Assembly (NCBI RefSeq): GCF_001420915.1
Contig: NZ_CP013021.1
Span: 4,126,501-4,190,500 of the forward strand
From: Agarivorans gilvus
GTDB lineage: Bacteria; Pseudomonadota; Gammaproteobacteria; Enterobacterales; Celerinatantimonadaceae
Direction of reading: 5' to 3'
Length of the DNA: 64,000 bases
Shown piece after piece: positions 27,116 to 37,200 of this stretch. The position numbers were made by a program, and so were the translations under genes. Position 1 is the stretch's first letter, and each line of letters begins with the position of its first letter. Below the pieces are notes generated by a model. It was not told where the DNA came from. It saw nothing but the letters and a program-made list of their open reading frames with translations, and made no database searches.

Positions 27116-28250
27116 GGTTACCTAATACATTTACCAACAGTTCATAATACATGTCGGTCAGTTGCTCTAAATCGGCCACTTTGACACATTCGTTGACTTT
27201 ATGAATAGTCGCATTCACTGGGCCTAGCTCAACAACTTGAGTGCCCATTTTGGCGATGAAGCGGCCATCCGATGTGCCGCCAGTGGTTAATAACTCCGGC
27301 GCTTGTTTGGTTACTTTGCTGACCGCGTCGCTCACCGCGCTTAAAAAACTGCCTTCTTCAGTGAGGAAGGGCTGGCCGTTATACGTCCAATCCAGTTGGT
27401 AGTCTAAGCCATGGCTGTCGAGAATATTATGGACTCGTTTAACAATATCTTGGTCGGTGAGTTCGGTTGAATAACGGAAGTTAAACTGCACTGCCAACTC
27501 GCCAGGAATCACATTCGATGCACCTGTACCAGCGTGAATGTTGGCGATTTGAAAACTGGTTGGCGGGAAGAATTGATTGCCATCGTCCCAATGCATTGAG
27601 GCCAACTCGGCTAGAGCAGGGGCCGCTTGGTGGATGGGGTTATTCGCCAAGTGAGGATAGGCTACGTGGCCTTGAATACCTTTTACTGTTAAGTCACCGG
27701 TAAGTGAGCCTCTACGGCCATTTTTCACTACATCTCCCACTCGATGGGTAGACGACGGTTCACCGACTAAGCACATATCAATCAACTCGTTACGTGCTAT
27801 TAGTGTGTCTACCACACGGGTTGTTCCGTTGATAAACGGGCCTTCTTCATCGGAGGTAATTAAATAAGCAATTGAGCCTTGATGATCGGGGTAGTCTGCC
27901 ACAAAACGCTCGGTGGCTACTACCATTGCGGCTAAAGAACCCTTCATATCGGCGGCGCCGCGACCATGTAATACACCATCAATCACGGTGGGTTCAAATG
28001 GCGATGTATGCCACTTCTCGGCAGGGCCTGAAGGAACTACATCGGTATGTCCGGCAAAGCAAAATAACGGGCCGCTATTGCCTTTACGGGCCCACATATT
28101 GGTGGTGTCTTCGAAAATCATGGCTTCGATATTAAAGCCTAAGGGGCTTAAGCGCTCCGCCATCAGCGTTTGGCATTCACAATCTTCAGGGGTGACTGAA
28201 GGTCGGCTAATGAGGTCTTTTGCAAGTTGCAAAACGGGACTGTCTGACAT
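27099..28250 (-). CDS. dapE: Succinyl-diaminopimelate desuccinylase
   Basis: Zinc hydrolase releasing succinate from N-succinyl-L,L-DAP on the lysine and peptidoglycan pathway. 383 residues (E. coli 375). M20 metal ligands are visible: FCFAGHTDVVPSGP, GRGAADMKGS, TSDEEGP and VELGPVNATIHKVNE; the dimerisation domain lies between them. It is directly downstream of the yffB-like gene (6 bp), as in E. coli. Confidence 0.97.
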   Translation of the reverse strand: MSDSPVLQLAKDLISRPSVTPEDCECQTLMAERLSPLGFNIEAMIFEDTTNMWARKGNSGPLFCFAGHTDVVPSGPAEKWHTSPFEPTVIDGVLHGRGAADMKGSLAAMVVATERFVADYPDHQGSIAYLITSDEEGPFINGTTRVVDTLIARNELIDMCLVGEPSSTHRVGDVVKNGRRGSLTGDLTVKGIQGHVAYPHLANNPIHQAAPALAELASMHWDDGNQFFPPTSFQIANIHAGTGASNVIPGELAVQFNFRYSTELTDQDIVKRVHNILDSHGLDYQLDWTYNGQPFLTEEGSFLSAVSDAVSKVTKQAPELLTTGGTSDGRFIAKMGTQVVELGPVNATIHKVNECVKVADLEQLTDMYYELLVNVLGNHATNP

Positions 28251-28255
28251 GGTGC

Positions 28256-28621
28256 TTATGCTTCCGAAGTGAAAAGTTGTTGATAGGTATCGGCTTTAAA
28301 ACCTAGTGTTAAGCTATCGTTTATTTGCAGTAAAGGACGCTTAATCATTGCTGGATACTCACTGAGCAGTTGAATTGCGGTTTGTTGATTAAGGCCGGCT
28401 TTTTGCTGCTCACTAAGTTGTCGGTAGGTGGTGCCACGTTTGTTAAGTAGCGCTTCCCATCCTAGTTGTTCACACCACTTGGAGATTTGTTCGCTGCTCA
28501 CGCCATCTTTACGATAGTCGTGGAATTGAAATTCGATGTTGTGTTCGTCTAACCAACGGCGCGCCTTTTTAATGGTATCGCAGTTGGGAATACCATACAT
28601 GATGATGTTGGTTGCTGGCAT
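28256..28621 (-). CDS. yffB: ArsC-family reductase YffB-like
   Basis: Thioredoxin-fold protein of the ArsC/Spx superfamily, 121 residues. Cys14 lies in GIPNCDTIKKARRWLDEH, the single-cysteine variant of the motif; the C-terminus keeps IKRPLLQIND. It is the partner of dapE in gene order, as in E. coli. Its function is unknown. Confidence 0.88.
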   Translation of the reverse strand: MPATNIIMYGIPNCDTIKKARRWLDEHNIEFQFHDYRKDGVSSEQISKWCEQLGWEALLNKRGTTYRQLSEQQKAGLNQQTAIQLLSEYPAMIKRPLLQINDSLTLGFKADTYQQLFTSEA

Positions 28622-28726
28622 AGTGCTTCCCTTTTAATATTTTGGGCTAAGAATACCAGAGCTGAAGCAAAAGCTCATTGCCAATTGGGATTGTTTTGTA
28701 GCTGGTGGTGCAGATATGGGCAGGCA

Positions 28727-28756
28727 AGAAAAAGCCACGCCCTAGGGCGTGGCTTT
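28727..28756 (-). terminator. Intrinsic terminator of crr
   Basis: Perfect 12-bp stem (28731-28742 with 28745-28756) around a 2-nt center; on the minus strand it is followed by TTTTTCTT. It marks the end of the ptsH-ptsI-crr operon. Confidence 0.85.
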
Positions 28757-28775
28757 GGGGGGTGGAATAAATCAG

Positions 28776-29285
28776 TTACTTGATAATAGTTAGCACTGGT
28801 GTTTCACCAATGGTCACCGCACCTGATTTTTTCACTAGCTCTTTGATTTCGTCCATGTTTGAAATAACAACAGGAGTCAATGTTGATTTTGCTTTCTCTT
28901 CTAAAACGGCTAGATCGAACTCGATGATAACATCACCTTGTTTTACTTCTTGGCCTTCAGCAGCGATGCGAGTAAAGCCTTCGCCTTTTAGTTCTACAGT
29001 GTCGATACCGAAGTGAACGAATAGTTCGATGCCGTCGGTAGACTCTAGTGAGAAAGCGTGATTAGTTTCGAAAATTTTGCCGATGGTGCCGTCACAAGGG
29101 GCCACCATTTTGTTACCACTTGGCTTAATGGCAATACCATCACCAACGATTTTTTCAGCAAATACAACATCAGGCACTTCTTCAATAGGAATGATTTCGC
29201 CTGATAGCGGAGCGATAATATCGATACCGCTTTTGCTTGAACTATCATCCGAAACCATTTTTTTGAATTTGTCGAATAGACCCAT
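28776..29285 (-). CDS. crr: PTS glucose-specific EIIA component
   Basis: Soluble phosphocarrier that receives phosphate from HPr, passes it to EIIB, and regulates adenylate cyclase and permeases. 169 residues like E. coli EIIA-Glc. Active-site His91 (FVHFGIDTVEL) and His76 (NHAFSLES) are both present. It is the last gene of the ptsHI-crr operon. Confidence 0.97.
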   Translation of the reverse strand: MGLFDKFKKMVSDDSSSKSGIDIIAPLSGEIIPIEEVPDVVFAEKIVGDGIAIKPSGNKMVAPCDGTIGKIFETNHAFSLESTDGIELFVHFGIDTVELKGEGFTRIAAEGQEVKQGDVIIEFDLAVLEEKAKSTLTPVVISNMDEIKELVKKSGAVTIGETPVLTIIK

Positions 29286-29329
29286 TGTGGCGCTCCTAAA
29301 TTCTTAATTATTGTGCAATTGCAACTATC

Positions 29330-31057
29330 TTAACAGACCGAATTTTGTTTAACAAAAGTGTCAACTAGCGTGGCAATTTCGGCTGCTGTTGGAGCAGCTA
29401 AAGCTTGATCGGCTAATTTCTTTGCATCAGCATAGTTCGAATTACGGATCAGTTTTTTGATCCGAGGTATAGAAATGGCACTCATTGAAAATTCATCTAG
29501 GCCCATTCCCATTAATAACAGGGTAGCGGCTTCGTCACCGGCCAATTCACCACACATACCTGTCCATTTGCCTTCAGCGTGAGAAGCATCAATAACCTGT
29601 TTAATCAAGGTTAATACTGCAGGTGACATAGGGTTGTAGAGGTCGGAAATAAGCTCGTTACCGCGGTCAACTGCTAAAGTGTACTGAGTTAAGTCGTTAG
29701 TGCCAATACTAAAGAAGTCCACTTCTTTAATTAGGTGATGCGCAATCGCAGCTGCGGCTGGTGTTTCCACCATTACACCCACTTCAACTTTTTCGTCAAA
29801 GGCGATGCCTGCTTCACGTAATTCGGCTTTTAGCGTGTCTAATACGCCGTTTAGTTTGCGGATTTCTTCTACTGCAATCACCATCGGGAACATAATGCGA
29901 ACCTTACCAAAGGCAGAGGCACGTAATAGTGCTCGCAATTGCGTGTTCATGATCTCTTCGCGGTCAAAGAAGATGCGAATCGCACGCCAGCCTAGGAATG
30001 GGTTCATCTCTTTGGGAAGATCTAAATAAGGTAGATCTTTGTCACCGCCGATGTCCATGGTACGAATAATCACTGGGTGACCTTGCATCGCTTCAACCAC
30101 AGCTTTGTAGGCTTCGAACTGCTCATCTTCTGTAGGTAGTGAATCGCGGTCCATGAACAAAAATTCGGTACGGTATAAACCTACACCTTCCGAACCATTG
30201 CGGTGAGCGCCGTCAACATCTTTAATGGTACCGATGTTGGCACACACTTCTACTTGGTGACCATCAAGAGAAACAGCAGGTAAGTCTTTCAACTTAGCCA
30301 GTTCTGCTTTTTCTTCTAAGTAGCTTTGTTGACGTTGTTTGTAAGTCGCTAGTTGCTCTTCACTTGGGTTAATAATCACTTCGTTGTTAATTGCGTCTAG
30401 AGCAATAATATCGCCATTGTTCACTTGCTTAGTGATGTCGTTGGTGCCGACAATCGCAGGCAATTCTAGTGAACGCGCCATAATTGAAGTATGTGAAGTA
30501 CGACCACCAATATCAGTGACAAAACCCAACACTTTATTTAAGTTAATTTGAGCGGTTTCTGACGGGGTAAGGTCGTTAGCAACTAGGATTACTTCATCAG
30601 TAATAGTGCTTAAGGAAACGATTTCAATTCCAAGAATGTTTTTGACTAAACGTGAGCCGATGTCTCTAAAATCGGTAGCGCGTTCTTTCAAATACGGGTC
30701 ATCTAGTTCCGATAGCATTTGCGCATTTTGCTCGATAATCGTGCTGGTCGCTTTGTCTGCGCTCATTAAGCTGTCTTTAATGCAAGCTAGAATCTCTTCT
30801 TCTAACTCTTCATCTTCCAACAACATAATGTGGCCTTCGAAGATAGCTTCTTTTTCTTCGCCGAAGGTTTTACCTGCCATTGTCTTAATTTCTTCGAGTT
30901 GAGCCGATGTTTTTGTGCGGCCATCGAAGAAACGTTGAACTTCGTTATCTATTTGCGATGCTTCGATTTTTTCTTGGTTAATAACCACTTCTTGCTCGGC
31001 TAGAAGTAGTGCTTTACCAATTGAAATTCCTGGTGACGCCAGAATACCTGAAATCAT
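29330..31057 (-). CDS. ptsI: PTS enzyme I
   Basis: Phosphoenolpyruvate-protein phosphotransferase, the first step of PTS sugar uptake. 575 residues as in E. coli. Phosphorylated His is in GGRTSHTSIMARSLELPAIVG (about residue 190). PEP-binding TIM-barrel signature motifs IRTMDIGGDKDLPYL, DFFSIGTNDLTQY and GMCGELAGDE are intact. Between ptsH and crr. Confidence 0.98.
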   Translation of the reverse strand: MISGILASPGISIGKALLLAEQEVVINQEKIEASQIDNEVQRFFDGRTKTSAQLEEIKTMAGKTFGEEKEAIFEGHIMLLEDEELEEEILACIKDSLMSADKATSTIIEQNAQMLSELDDPYLKERATDFRDIGSRLVKNILGIEIVSLSTITDEVILVANDLTPSETAQINLNKVLGFVTDIGGRTSHTSIMARSLELPAIVGTNDITKQVNNGDIIALDAINNEVIINPSEEQLATYKQRQQSYLEEKAELAKLKDLPAVSLDGHQVEVCANIGTIKDVDGAHRNGSEGVGLYRTEFLFMDRDSLPTEDEQFEAYKAVVEAMQGHPVIIRTMDIGGDKDLPYLDLPKEMNPFLGWRAIRIFFDREEIMNTQLRALLRASAFGKVRIMFPMVIAVEEIRKLNGVLDTLKAELREAGIAFDEKVEVGVMVETPAAAAIAHHLIKEVDFFSIGTNDLTQYTLAVDRGNELISDLYNPMSPAVLTLIKQVIDASHAEGKWTGMCGELAGDEAATLLLMGMGLDEFSMSAISIPRIKKLIRNSNYADAKKLADQALAAPTAAEIATLVDTFVKQNSVC

Positions 31058-31107
31058 AACCTGTACCTATTTGGTTGAACTGAATAAAAAGAAAAAAAAC
31101 GACTGGC

Positions 31108-31365
31108 TTATTCAAGCTCATCCATTAATGCAACAAGCTTTTCAACCGCTGCGTTTTCATCAGCACCCTCGGCACGAATTACCACGCTAGTGCCTTTAGT
31201 TAGACCTAAGGTTTGTAGTTTGAATAAGCTTTTAGCGCTGGCTGATTTGCCGTTGCTTTCTACGGTGATGTCGCTAGAAAAGGCTTTTGCTTCTTTTACG
31301 AACTGGGCGGCTGGGCGAGTGTGAAGGCCATTCTCAGCAGTAATTACAACAGATTTTTCAAACAT
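31108..31365 (-). CDS. ptsH: PTS phosphocarrier protein HPr
   Basis: Carries phosphate from enzyme I to sugar-specific EIIA proteins. The start at 31365 (MFEKSVVITAENGLHTRPAAQF) gives exactly 85 residues with active-site His15; GAGGAAT precedes the ATG. An upstream TTG start would add five residues and is less likely. First gene of the pts operon. Confidence 0.97.
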   Translation of the reverse strand: MFEKSVVITAENGLHTRPAAQFVKEAKAFSSDITVESNGKSASAKSLFKLQTLGLTKGTSVVIRAEGADENAAVEKLVALMDELE

Positions 31366-31380
31366 ATTATCATTCCTCAA

Positions 31381-31730
31381 TATTAATAATTATGTCGCCT
31401 AAAACTTGCTATAAGCTTAGACGTTTATTAGTAAAACGTTTTCGAGAAAAAAATAACGTAAAAATAGACTGTGAAGTTTAATCTACGTCAAATTTTCAGG
31501 TTAAGTTGTAAGGTGTTACTAATTATTACAAACGGCTTTTTTGTTTAACTATTTGTAATTATTGTATTTTTACTAATTTATCGACGTAAACAATGTATCT
31601 GTTTTGATACCTTGTGTTACAAATGGAAACATTATAAAAGCCGATATTTGGTGGGCTGGAGTATAGTTTTTGCGGTTTTATTACACAAGAGAATGATGTT
31701 ATTTTTCTTAGAAAATTAAGTCCGAATCGC
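31381..31730. other. Intergenic region upstream of the pts operon
   Basis: AT-rich leader between ptsH and cysK on the minus strand; it should carry the pts promoter(s). I see a TGTGA half-site near 31468 that might be part of a CRP site but not a convincing full palindrome, and no gene. Confidence 0.4.
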
Positions 31731-31758
31731 AAAAAAAAGCGACCCATCAATGGATCGC
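31731..31758 (-). terminator. Intrinsic terminator of cysK
   Basis: Imperfect stem (GCGA..CCAT with ATGG..TCGC, one internal mismatch) with a 2-nt loop, followed on the minus strand by eight T residues. Confidence 0.75.
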
Positions 31759-31783
31759 CCTTTTAAGTGCTTGTTTCGCTGTT

Positions 31784-32752
31784 TTATTGAACGTTTTCTT
31801 GCTCTGTGAAAATGTTTGCAAACAGTGCACTTGATAGGTAACGCTCACCTGAACTTGGTAAGATAACCACTATGGTTTTATCGGCAAATTCTGGCTTTTC
31901 AGCGATGCGGTTGGCCGCAACTACAGCTGCACCCGATGAGATGCCCGCCAAGATACCTTCTTCTTCCATCAAGCGTTGAGCCATGGCAATGGCGTCGTCA
32001 TTGCTGACTTGTTCAACTAGGTCCACCATGTCTAAGTCTAGGTTGGCTGGAATAAAGCCAGCACCAATGCCTTGAATTTTGTGTGGTCCAGGGGTGAGTT
32101 CTTCACCGGCCTTAGCTTGAGTAATCACTGGTGAGTCAACCGGCTCTACCGCAACTGAAGTGATTTTTTTACCTTGCTCTAGCTTGATGTAGCGACTAAC
32201 GCCGGTAATGGTGCCGCCGGTGCCAACGCCCGCTACGAATACGTCTACTTCACCATCGGTATCTTCCCAAATTTCAGGGCCGGTGGTTTGTTCGTGAATT
32301 TCAGGGTTGGCTGGGTTATCAAACTGGCCAAGCAATATGTATTTTTCAGGGTTGCTGTCGCGGATTTCTTCAGCTTTAGAAATCGCGCCTTTCATGCCTT
32401 TAGCACCTTCAGTGAGAACTAAGTTGGCTCCTAAAGCTTTAAGCAGCTTACGACGCTCTAAGCTCATGGTGTTAGGCATGGTTAAAGTAATAGGGTAACC
32501 ACGCGAAGCCGCAACGAAAGCCAATGCAATACCGGTGTTACCACTGGTTGGTTCAATGATTTCTTTACCAGGACCTAACAGGCCTTTTTTCTCGGCGTCC
32601 CACACTAGGTTGGCGCCAATACGACACTTCACACTGAAGCTTGGGTTACGGCTTTCTACTTTAGCCAATACGTTACCTTTGCTTACTCGGTTTAAGCGAA
32701 CCAAGGGAGTGCGACCGATTGTTAGGGAATTGTCGTCGTAGATTTTACTCAT
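31784..32752 (-). CDS. cysK: Cysteine synthase A (O-acetylserine sulfhydrylase)
   Basis: PLP enzyme making L-cysteine from O-acetylserine and sulfide. 322 residues. PLP-binding Lys42 is in NPSFSVKCRIGANLV; the substrate loop EPTSGNTGIALAFVAA and the phosphate loop GVGTGGTITGVSRY match CysK. GGAC precedes the ATG at a workable distance. It lies close to cysZ as in E. coli, though here a small secreted protein and a 333-bp gap come between them. Confidence 0.97.
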   Translation of the reverse strand: MSKIYDDNSLTIGRTPLVRLNRVSKGNVLAKVESRNPSFSVKCRIGANLVWDAEKKGLLGPGKEIIEPTSGNTGIALAFVAASRGYPITLTMPNTMSLERRKLLKALGANLVLTEGAKGMKGAISKAEEIRDSNPEKYILLGQFDNPANPEIHEQTTGPEIWEDTDGEVDVFVAGVGTGGTITGVSRYIKLEQGKKITSVAVEPVDSPVITQAKAGEELTPGPHKIQGIGAGFIPANLDLDMVDLVEQVSNDDAIAMAQRLMEEEGILAGISSGAAVVAANRIAEKPEFADKTIVVILPSSGERYLSSALFANIFTEQENVQ

Positions 32753-33085
32753 TGAAGCGTCCTTTTTAGTTTATACGGGTTGCTACTCTTAGTGGTTACT
32801 TTGCACCAAGCAGCATTAACTGTAGTAATAGCATAGCGCGGTAATTACTAAGGGGAAGTAACGTTTATTTATAACGTTATGTAATTAAGAGATAAATTGA
32901 TATGCCATTCATTACAATCGCCTGGTGATGTAAGGCGAGTATTAGGCTTCTCTGATGACTCGGGTATATCGGCAAACAAGGCCTCAAGCCACTGTATAAG
33001 CGCCTTGTACGAAAGGGGAGTGGAGAGGAAAGTGATTAACCAACAGCGAGTCTTTAAGCGGTTGGTTAATTTTGTCGGGGTATAG
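32753..33085. other. Gap upstream of cysK
   Basis: 333 bp with no convincing gene; the best open frame starts with TTG, has no family resemblance and no ribosome-binding site. The cysK promoter should be near 32760-32900. No tRNA, hairpin terminator or repeat was seen. Confidence 0.5.
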
Positions 33086-33379
33086 TTAGTGTCGGTATAA
33101 AATAATGGATACGCGAAAGCGGCTGCGTAATGAACTGCGTTCTATCGTATAAACCGAATAGTGGCTTGCCCCTTGAGTCGCTGCCCACTCAACTGCAGCC
33201 TGTTGCGCTAGCTCTATACTGTAGCGGTCTAAAAAAGTCTTCTGGCCTATTTTGCTTAGCTTCATCTCGCTAGCTTCACTGTAACTGACTTGTTGTAGGG
33301 GCGCTTCTGCCGCGATTACCGAAGCATTAAACAGTAATAGACAGACTAGAGCGTAAGGCATGAGATGAGTAGGTTTCAT
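33086..33379 (-). CDS. Small secreted protein, possible DUF1471/YhcN-like
   Basis: 97 residues with a signal peptide (residues 1-23, ending IAAEA). The mature part (YSEASEMKLSKIGQKTF ... AATQGASHYSVYTIERSSL ... FRVSIILYRH) resembles the DUF1471 (BhsA/YhcN) stress-protein fold in its strand pattern. This is a similarity by eye, and no known function follows. It lies 2 bp after cysZ, so likely cotranscribed. Confidence 0.55.
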   Translation of the reverse strand: MKPTHLMPYALVCLLLFNASVIAAEAPLQQVSYSEASEMKLSKIGQKTFLDRYSIELAQQAAVEWAATQGASHYSVYTIERSSLRSRFRVSIILYRH

Positions 33380-33381
33380 GA

Positions 33382-34140
33382 TTATTGATCCTTTAGCATT
33401 AAGTCACGGTAACTATCTACCCATATAGCGGTGGCGCCACATACGGCTACCGGCATAATAATTAAGTTTAGTAGAGGTACGGTGCTGCAAAATAAAACGA
33501 TCGCTCCAAAGCCGCTATTTCGAATTCGATCTTGCTTTAGTTGGTCACGCATGCTGGTGAAAGCGATGCGGTGATTATCGAAGGGGTAATCAATATATTG
33601 AATGCTCATCATCCAAGCGCTAAACAAAAACCACAGCAGCGGGGCCACTGTTTGGCCGATGGCTGGAATTAAAAACAGCAACAGTAAGCCCAAGGCCTTT
33701 GGTAACCAATACCATAGCTTCTGTAGCTCTCGAGAAAAAATGCGGGGCAAATCTTTAATCAGGTCGACTAACGACATTTCTTCGATGGTTTTACCACATA
33801 GGTGTTGCTCGACTTTTTCTGCCAGTAGGCCATTAAAAGGCGCAGCAATCCAGTTGCCAATGATGCTAAAGGTAAAACCAAATATCATAAGAATGGCTAT
33901 GATGGCGGTGGGCCAAATAAGCCAACTCAGCCAATCTAACCAGCTTGGAAAATAGCTGAGGATATCGTTTATCCAAGAACCAAGTTGCTGATATAGGTAA
34001 ATAAATGCGGCACCAAATAATAATACATTGGCAATCAGAGGGATCATTACAAAAAGGCGTAGGCCGGGCTGAGTAATTAAATGAAAACCTTGTACGATGT
34101 AGGAAATTCCGCTGCGTGAGGCAAGCGTATTTTGGGTCAT
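33382..34140 (-). CDS. cysZ: Sulfate transporter CysZ
   Basis: Inner-membrane protein for sulfate uptake feeding cysteine synthesis, 252 residues (E. coli 253). Four or more hydrophobic segments are visible (VMIPLIANVLLFGAAFIYLY; WPTAIIAILMIFGFTFSIIG; ALGLLLLFLIPAIG; FGAIVLFCSTVPLLNLIIMP). Gene order cysK-cysZ next to zipA-ligA is as in E. coli. The start at 34140 has a weak GAGAGA upstream. Confidence 0.93.
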   Translation of the reverse strand: MTQNTLASRSGISYIVQGFHLITQPGLRLFVMIPLIANVLLFGAAFIYLYQQLGSWINDILSYFPSWLDWLSWLIWPTAIIAILMIFGFTFSIIGNWIAAPFNGLLAEKVEQHLCGKTIEEMSLVDLIKDLPRIFSRELQKLWYWLPKALGLLLLFLIPAIGQTVAPLLWFLFSAWMMSIQYIDYPFDNHRIAFTSMRDQLKQDRIRNSGFGAIVLFCSTVPLLNLIIMPVAVCGATAIWVDSYRDLMLKDQ

Positions 34141-34243
34141 TGTTGTGATCTCTCAGTTGTTTATAGATGGACATATTACAAAGCGTCGGTAGCTCTGGTA
34201 AAGTCTTGACTAATAATAGCTATTGAATGAAGCTCACTTTGTT

Positions 34244-37200
34244 ATGCGTTTGAAGCAAATCCGTTTAGCCGGATTTAAATCTTTTGTTGATCGCACCACT
34301 ATTCCTTTTCCCACCGATATGACGGCCATTGTGGGGCCCAATGGCTGTGGTAAGTCTAACGTGATCGATGCGGTGCGCTGGGTATTGGGCGAAAGCAATG
34401 CGCGTAATTTACGTGGCGGCTCGATGACCGATGTGATTTTTAATGGCTCAACTAAGCGTGCGGCGGTGTCAAAAGCCATGGTTGAGCTGGTATTTGATAA
34501 TCAGCAAGGGCGAATTGGCGGTGAATTCGCTAGCTATAGTGAAATTGCGGTGCGCCGAGAAGTGACTCGAGACGGGCAAAATAACTACTTATTAAATGGC
34601 GCCAAGTGTCGTAAGCGTGATATTACCGATTTGTTTCTGGGTACCGGTTTAGGCCCGCGTAGTTACGCTATTATCGAACAGGGCATGATCAGCCGCTTAA
34701 TCGAATCTAAACCTCAAGAGCTTAGAGTGTTTATTGAGGAAGCGGCTGGCGTGTCGAAATACAAAGAACGACGCCGTGAAACCGAGCTGCGAATAAAACA
34801 CAGTAACGAAAATATTTTGCGTTTGCGTGATATCGAATCGGAGTTAGCCCAGCAGGTTAATAAACTCAAAACCCAGGCCCAGGCCGCTAAACGTTATCGT
34901 CAGTATCGAGAGCGCTATCGAGAGTTAAAGGCGCTGATTTGTTTGCAGGAACTACGTCAACTAGATGCCAGCATTGACGGCGCCGATCAGCAGCATCAGC
35001 AGGCGGAACAGCAGCAAGCTCTTGCCGAACATGCGATTACTCAAGCTGAAAATCAATTATTGCTGTTAAGTCATCAACTGACTGAGCAGCAAGAGTTAGC
35101 ACAGCGCTTACAAGGGCAGGCTTTTGAAGTTAAAACTGAATTAGCGAAATTAGAACAACAGCAACAGCACATTAAGCAGCAGCAAAACCAATCTCAGCAG
35201 GCCAGACAGCGGAATTTAGAGCAGCAAGCCAGTATCAAACAAAGCTTAGAAGAGCTCGAGCTGCAGCTAGATGAGCAACAGCAACAGCTTGAGGATTTAG
35301 CGCAGCAACAGGAAATGCAACAGCAGTTGCTACTAGAACTTGAGCCTCAACTAGAGCAAGCCGAGCAGGCTTATAATCAGGCGCAAGCCGAGCAAAATTC
35401 CTTCGCCAATGAATCTCAGCAAGCTAAGCATGAAGCGGCTCAATTGCAATCGCAGTTGCAACATAGCCAGCGTTTGCAACAGGGACATCAACAACAATTA
35501 GCTCAGGCGCAGCAGGGCTTAAACCAGTTAAGCAGCCAAGCTGAGGAAGAAATTGCCCAGCTTAAGCAACAGTTGGCTGATGCTGAGCCGCAGCAGCAAC
35601 AGCTTAATCAGGGGCGACGAACACTCAGCGAGCAAAAGCAGCAAGTTAGCAGTGATTTACAGGCTCTTGAGCAGCAGCTACAACAGTTAAAGTTACAACA
35701 AACCGCCGAACAAACCCGCTTACAAGGTGTGGAAAAATTGCTTTCTCAATTTAGCTGTAGCGCTCAGTTGCCCTTAAGTGAGGTGATTGGAGTGAATTCA
35801 GGTTGGGAGTTGGCCGCAGACACGGTATTAGGCACTTGGTTGCAAGCTGAGTGGAGCGAAAATTTATCACCCGAACAAAGTCTGGCGCTAAGTGCCGTGA
35901 GTGAGGCTTATGATTATCAGTTTGCCGAGCCGCTACGTCATTTACCTAGTTTGGCTTCGCAGTTAAACCAGGTCGAGCTTAGCTTCTTATGTGGTCAGGT
36001 ATTACTGGTTGAAAGTCTAGAGCAAGCCTTTGCCTTGCGTCAGTACTTACGCCCAGAGCAGTCTCTGATTACCGCTAAAGGCGAATGGCTGGGTAAATAT
36101 TGGCAGCAGCTTCGACCACAGCAATACCAGCATTCCTTATTGAGCTTACAACAAGAGCATCAGCAACTTAGTGAGCAGCTACAGCAGGTGGAGGCCAGTT
36201 TAGCTGAGCAGCAGCAAGGCCAACAAAATTTGGCTGACACCGAGCAAGCCTTAGCTAAAGAGCTTGAACAGCAAACCCAGCTGCAGCAAAACTTAGCCAG
36301 TCAAATTCATCAATGGCAGAGCCGCTTGGCTTTATTAGAACAACAGCAGCAATTTGCCGAACAGCAACGAGAGCAGTATCAGCAGCAAGTTGAAGAACTG
36401 TCGATATTATTGGAGCAAGAACAAGAAGCGCAGCTGTTATTGGAAGAGCAGCTAGAAGAAGCCCGCTTTCAGCAACAGCAGCAAAGTGAGCAGCAACTGC
36501 GTTTAGCTGAGCAGCTTGAGTTAAGTAGCAAGCAAGTAAAACAAGTACGCCAAACTATTCAACAGCAACAGCATAGTGCCCATCAACAACAGTTGGCTAT
36601 TCAGCAACAGCAAGCCGCCATTCAAGCAAGTTCGCAGCAACAGCATTACCAGCAACAAAAGCTGGATGAATTGCTCGCCCAGCTGAGCCACGCGCCAGAA
36701 CAACATCAAGATGAACTGGAATTACTGGCTGAGCAAATAGAGCAATTGTTAGAGCAGGCGTTAGTGCTAGAAGAGCAACAAGCGCAGGCGTCTCAAGCTC
36801 ATCAGCAAAGTGTTCAGTCTCAGCAGCAACAGCAACAGAACTTAAAACAAGCTCAGCAGCATTTACAACGTTTGCAACAGCAAGATACTGAGCAAAGAAT
36901 TCAGCAACAGAGCTTGTTGGCGCGCCGAGCTGTCTTGTTAGAGCAATTGGCTGAACAAGGCGAAAACTTGAAACATTTGGAGCTGTCTTTGCCCGAGGCC
37001 AGCTTGGAAGATGACTATGCCAGCGAACTGGCGCAGGTTGATGCACGCTTAAAACGTCTTGGCGCAGTGAACTTAGCCGCTGAAGCAGAATTTGAGCAGC
37101 AAAATGCGCGTTATCAAGAATTATGTGAACAGTTAGCCGATCTTGAAGCGGCGATTGAAGTATTGCAGGCGGCGATTGCAAAAATTGACCGCCAAACCCG

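Noticed and set aside
32897..33085. 62-residue open frame upstream of cysK
   Set aside because: TTG start without ribosome-binding site, no family resemblance, and it overlaps the likely cysK promoter region.
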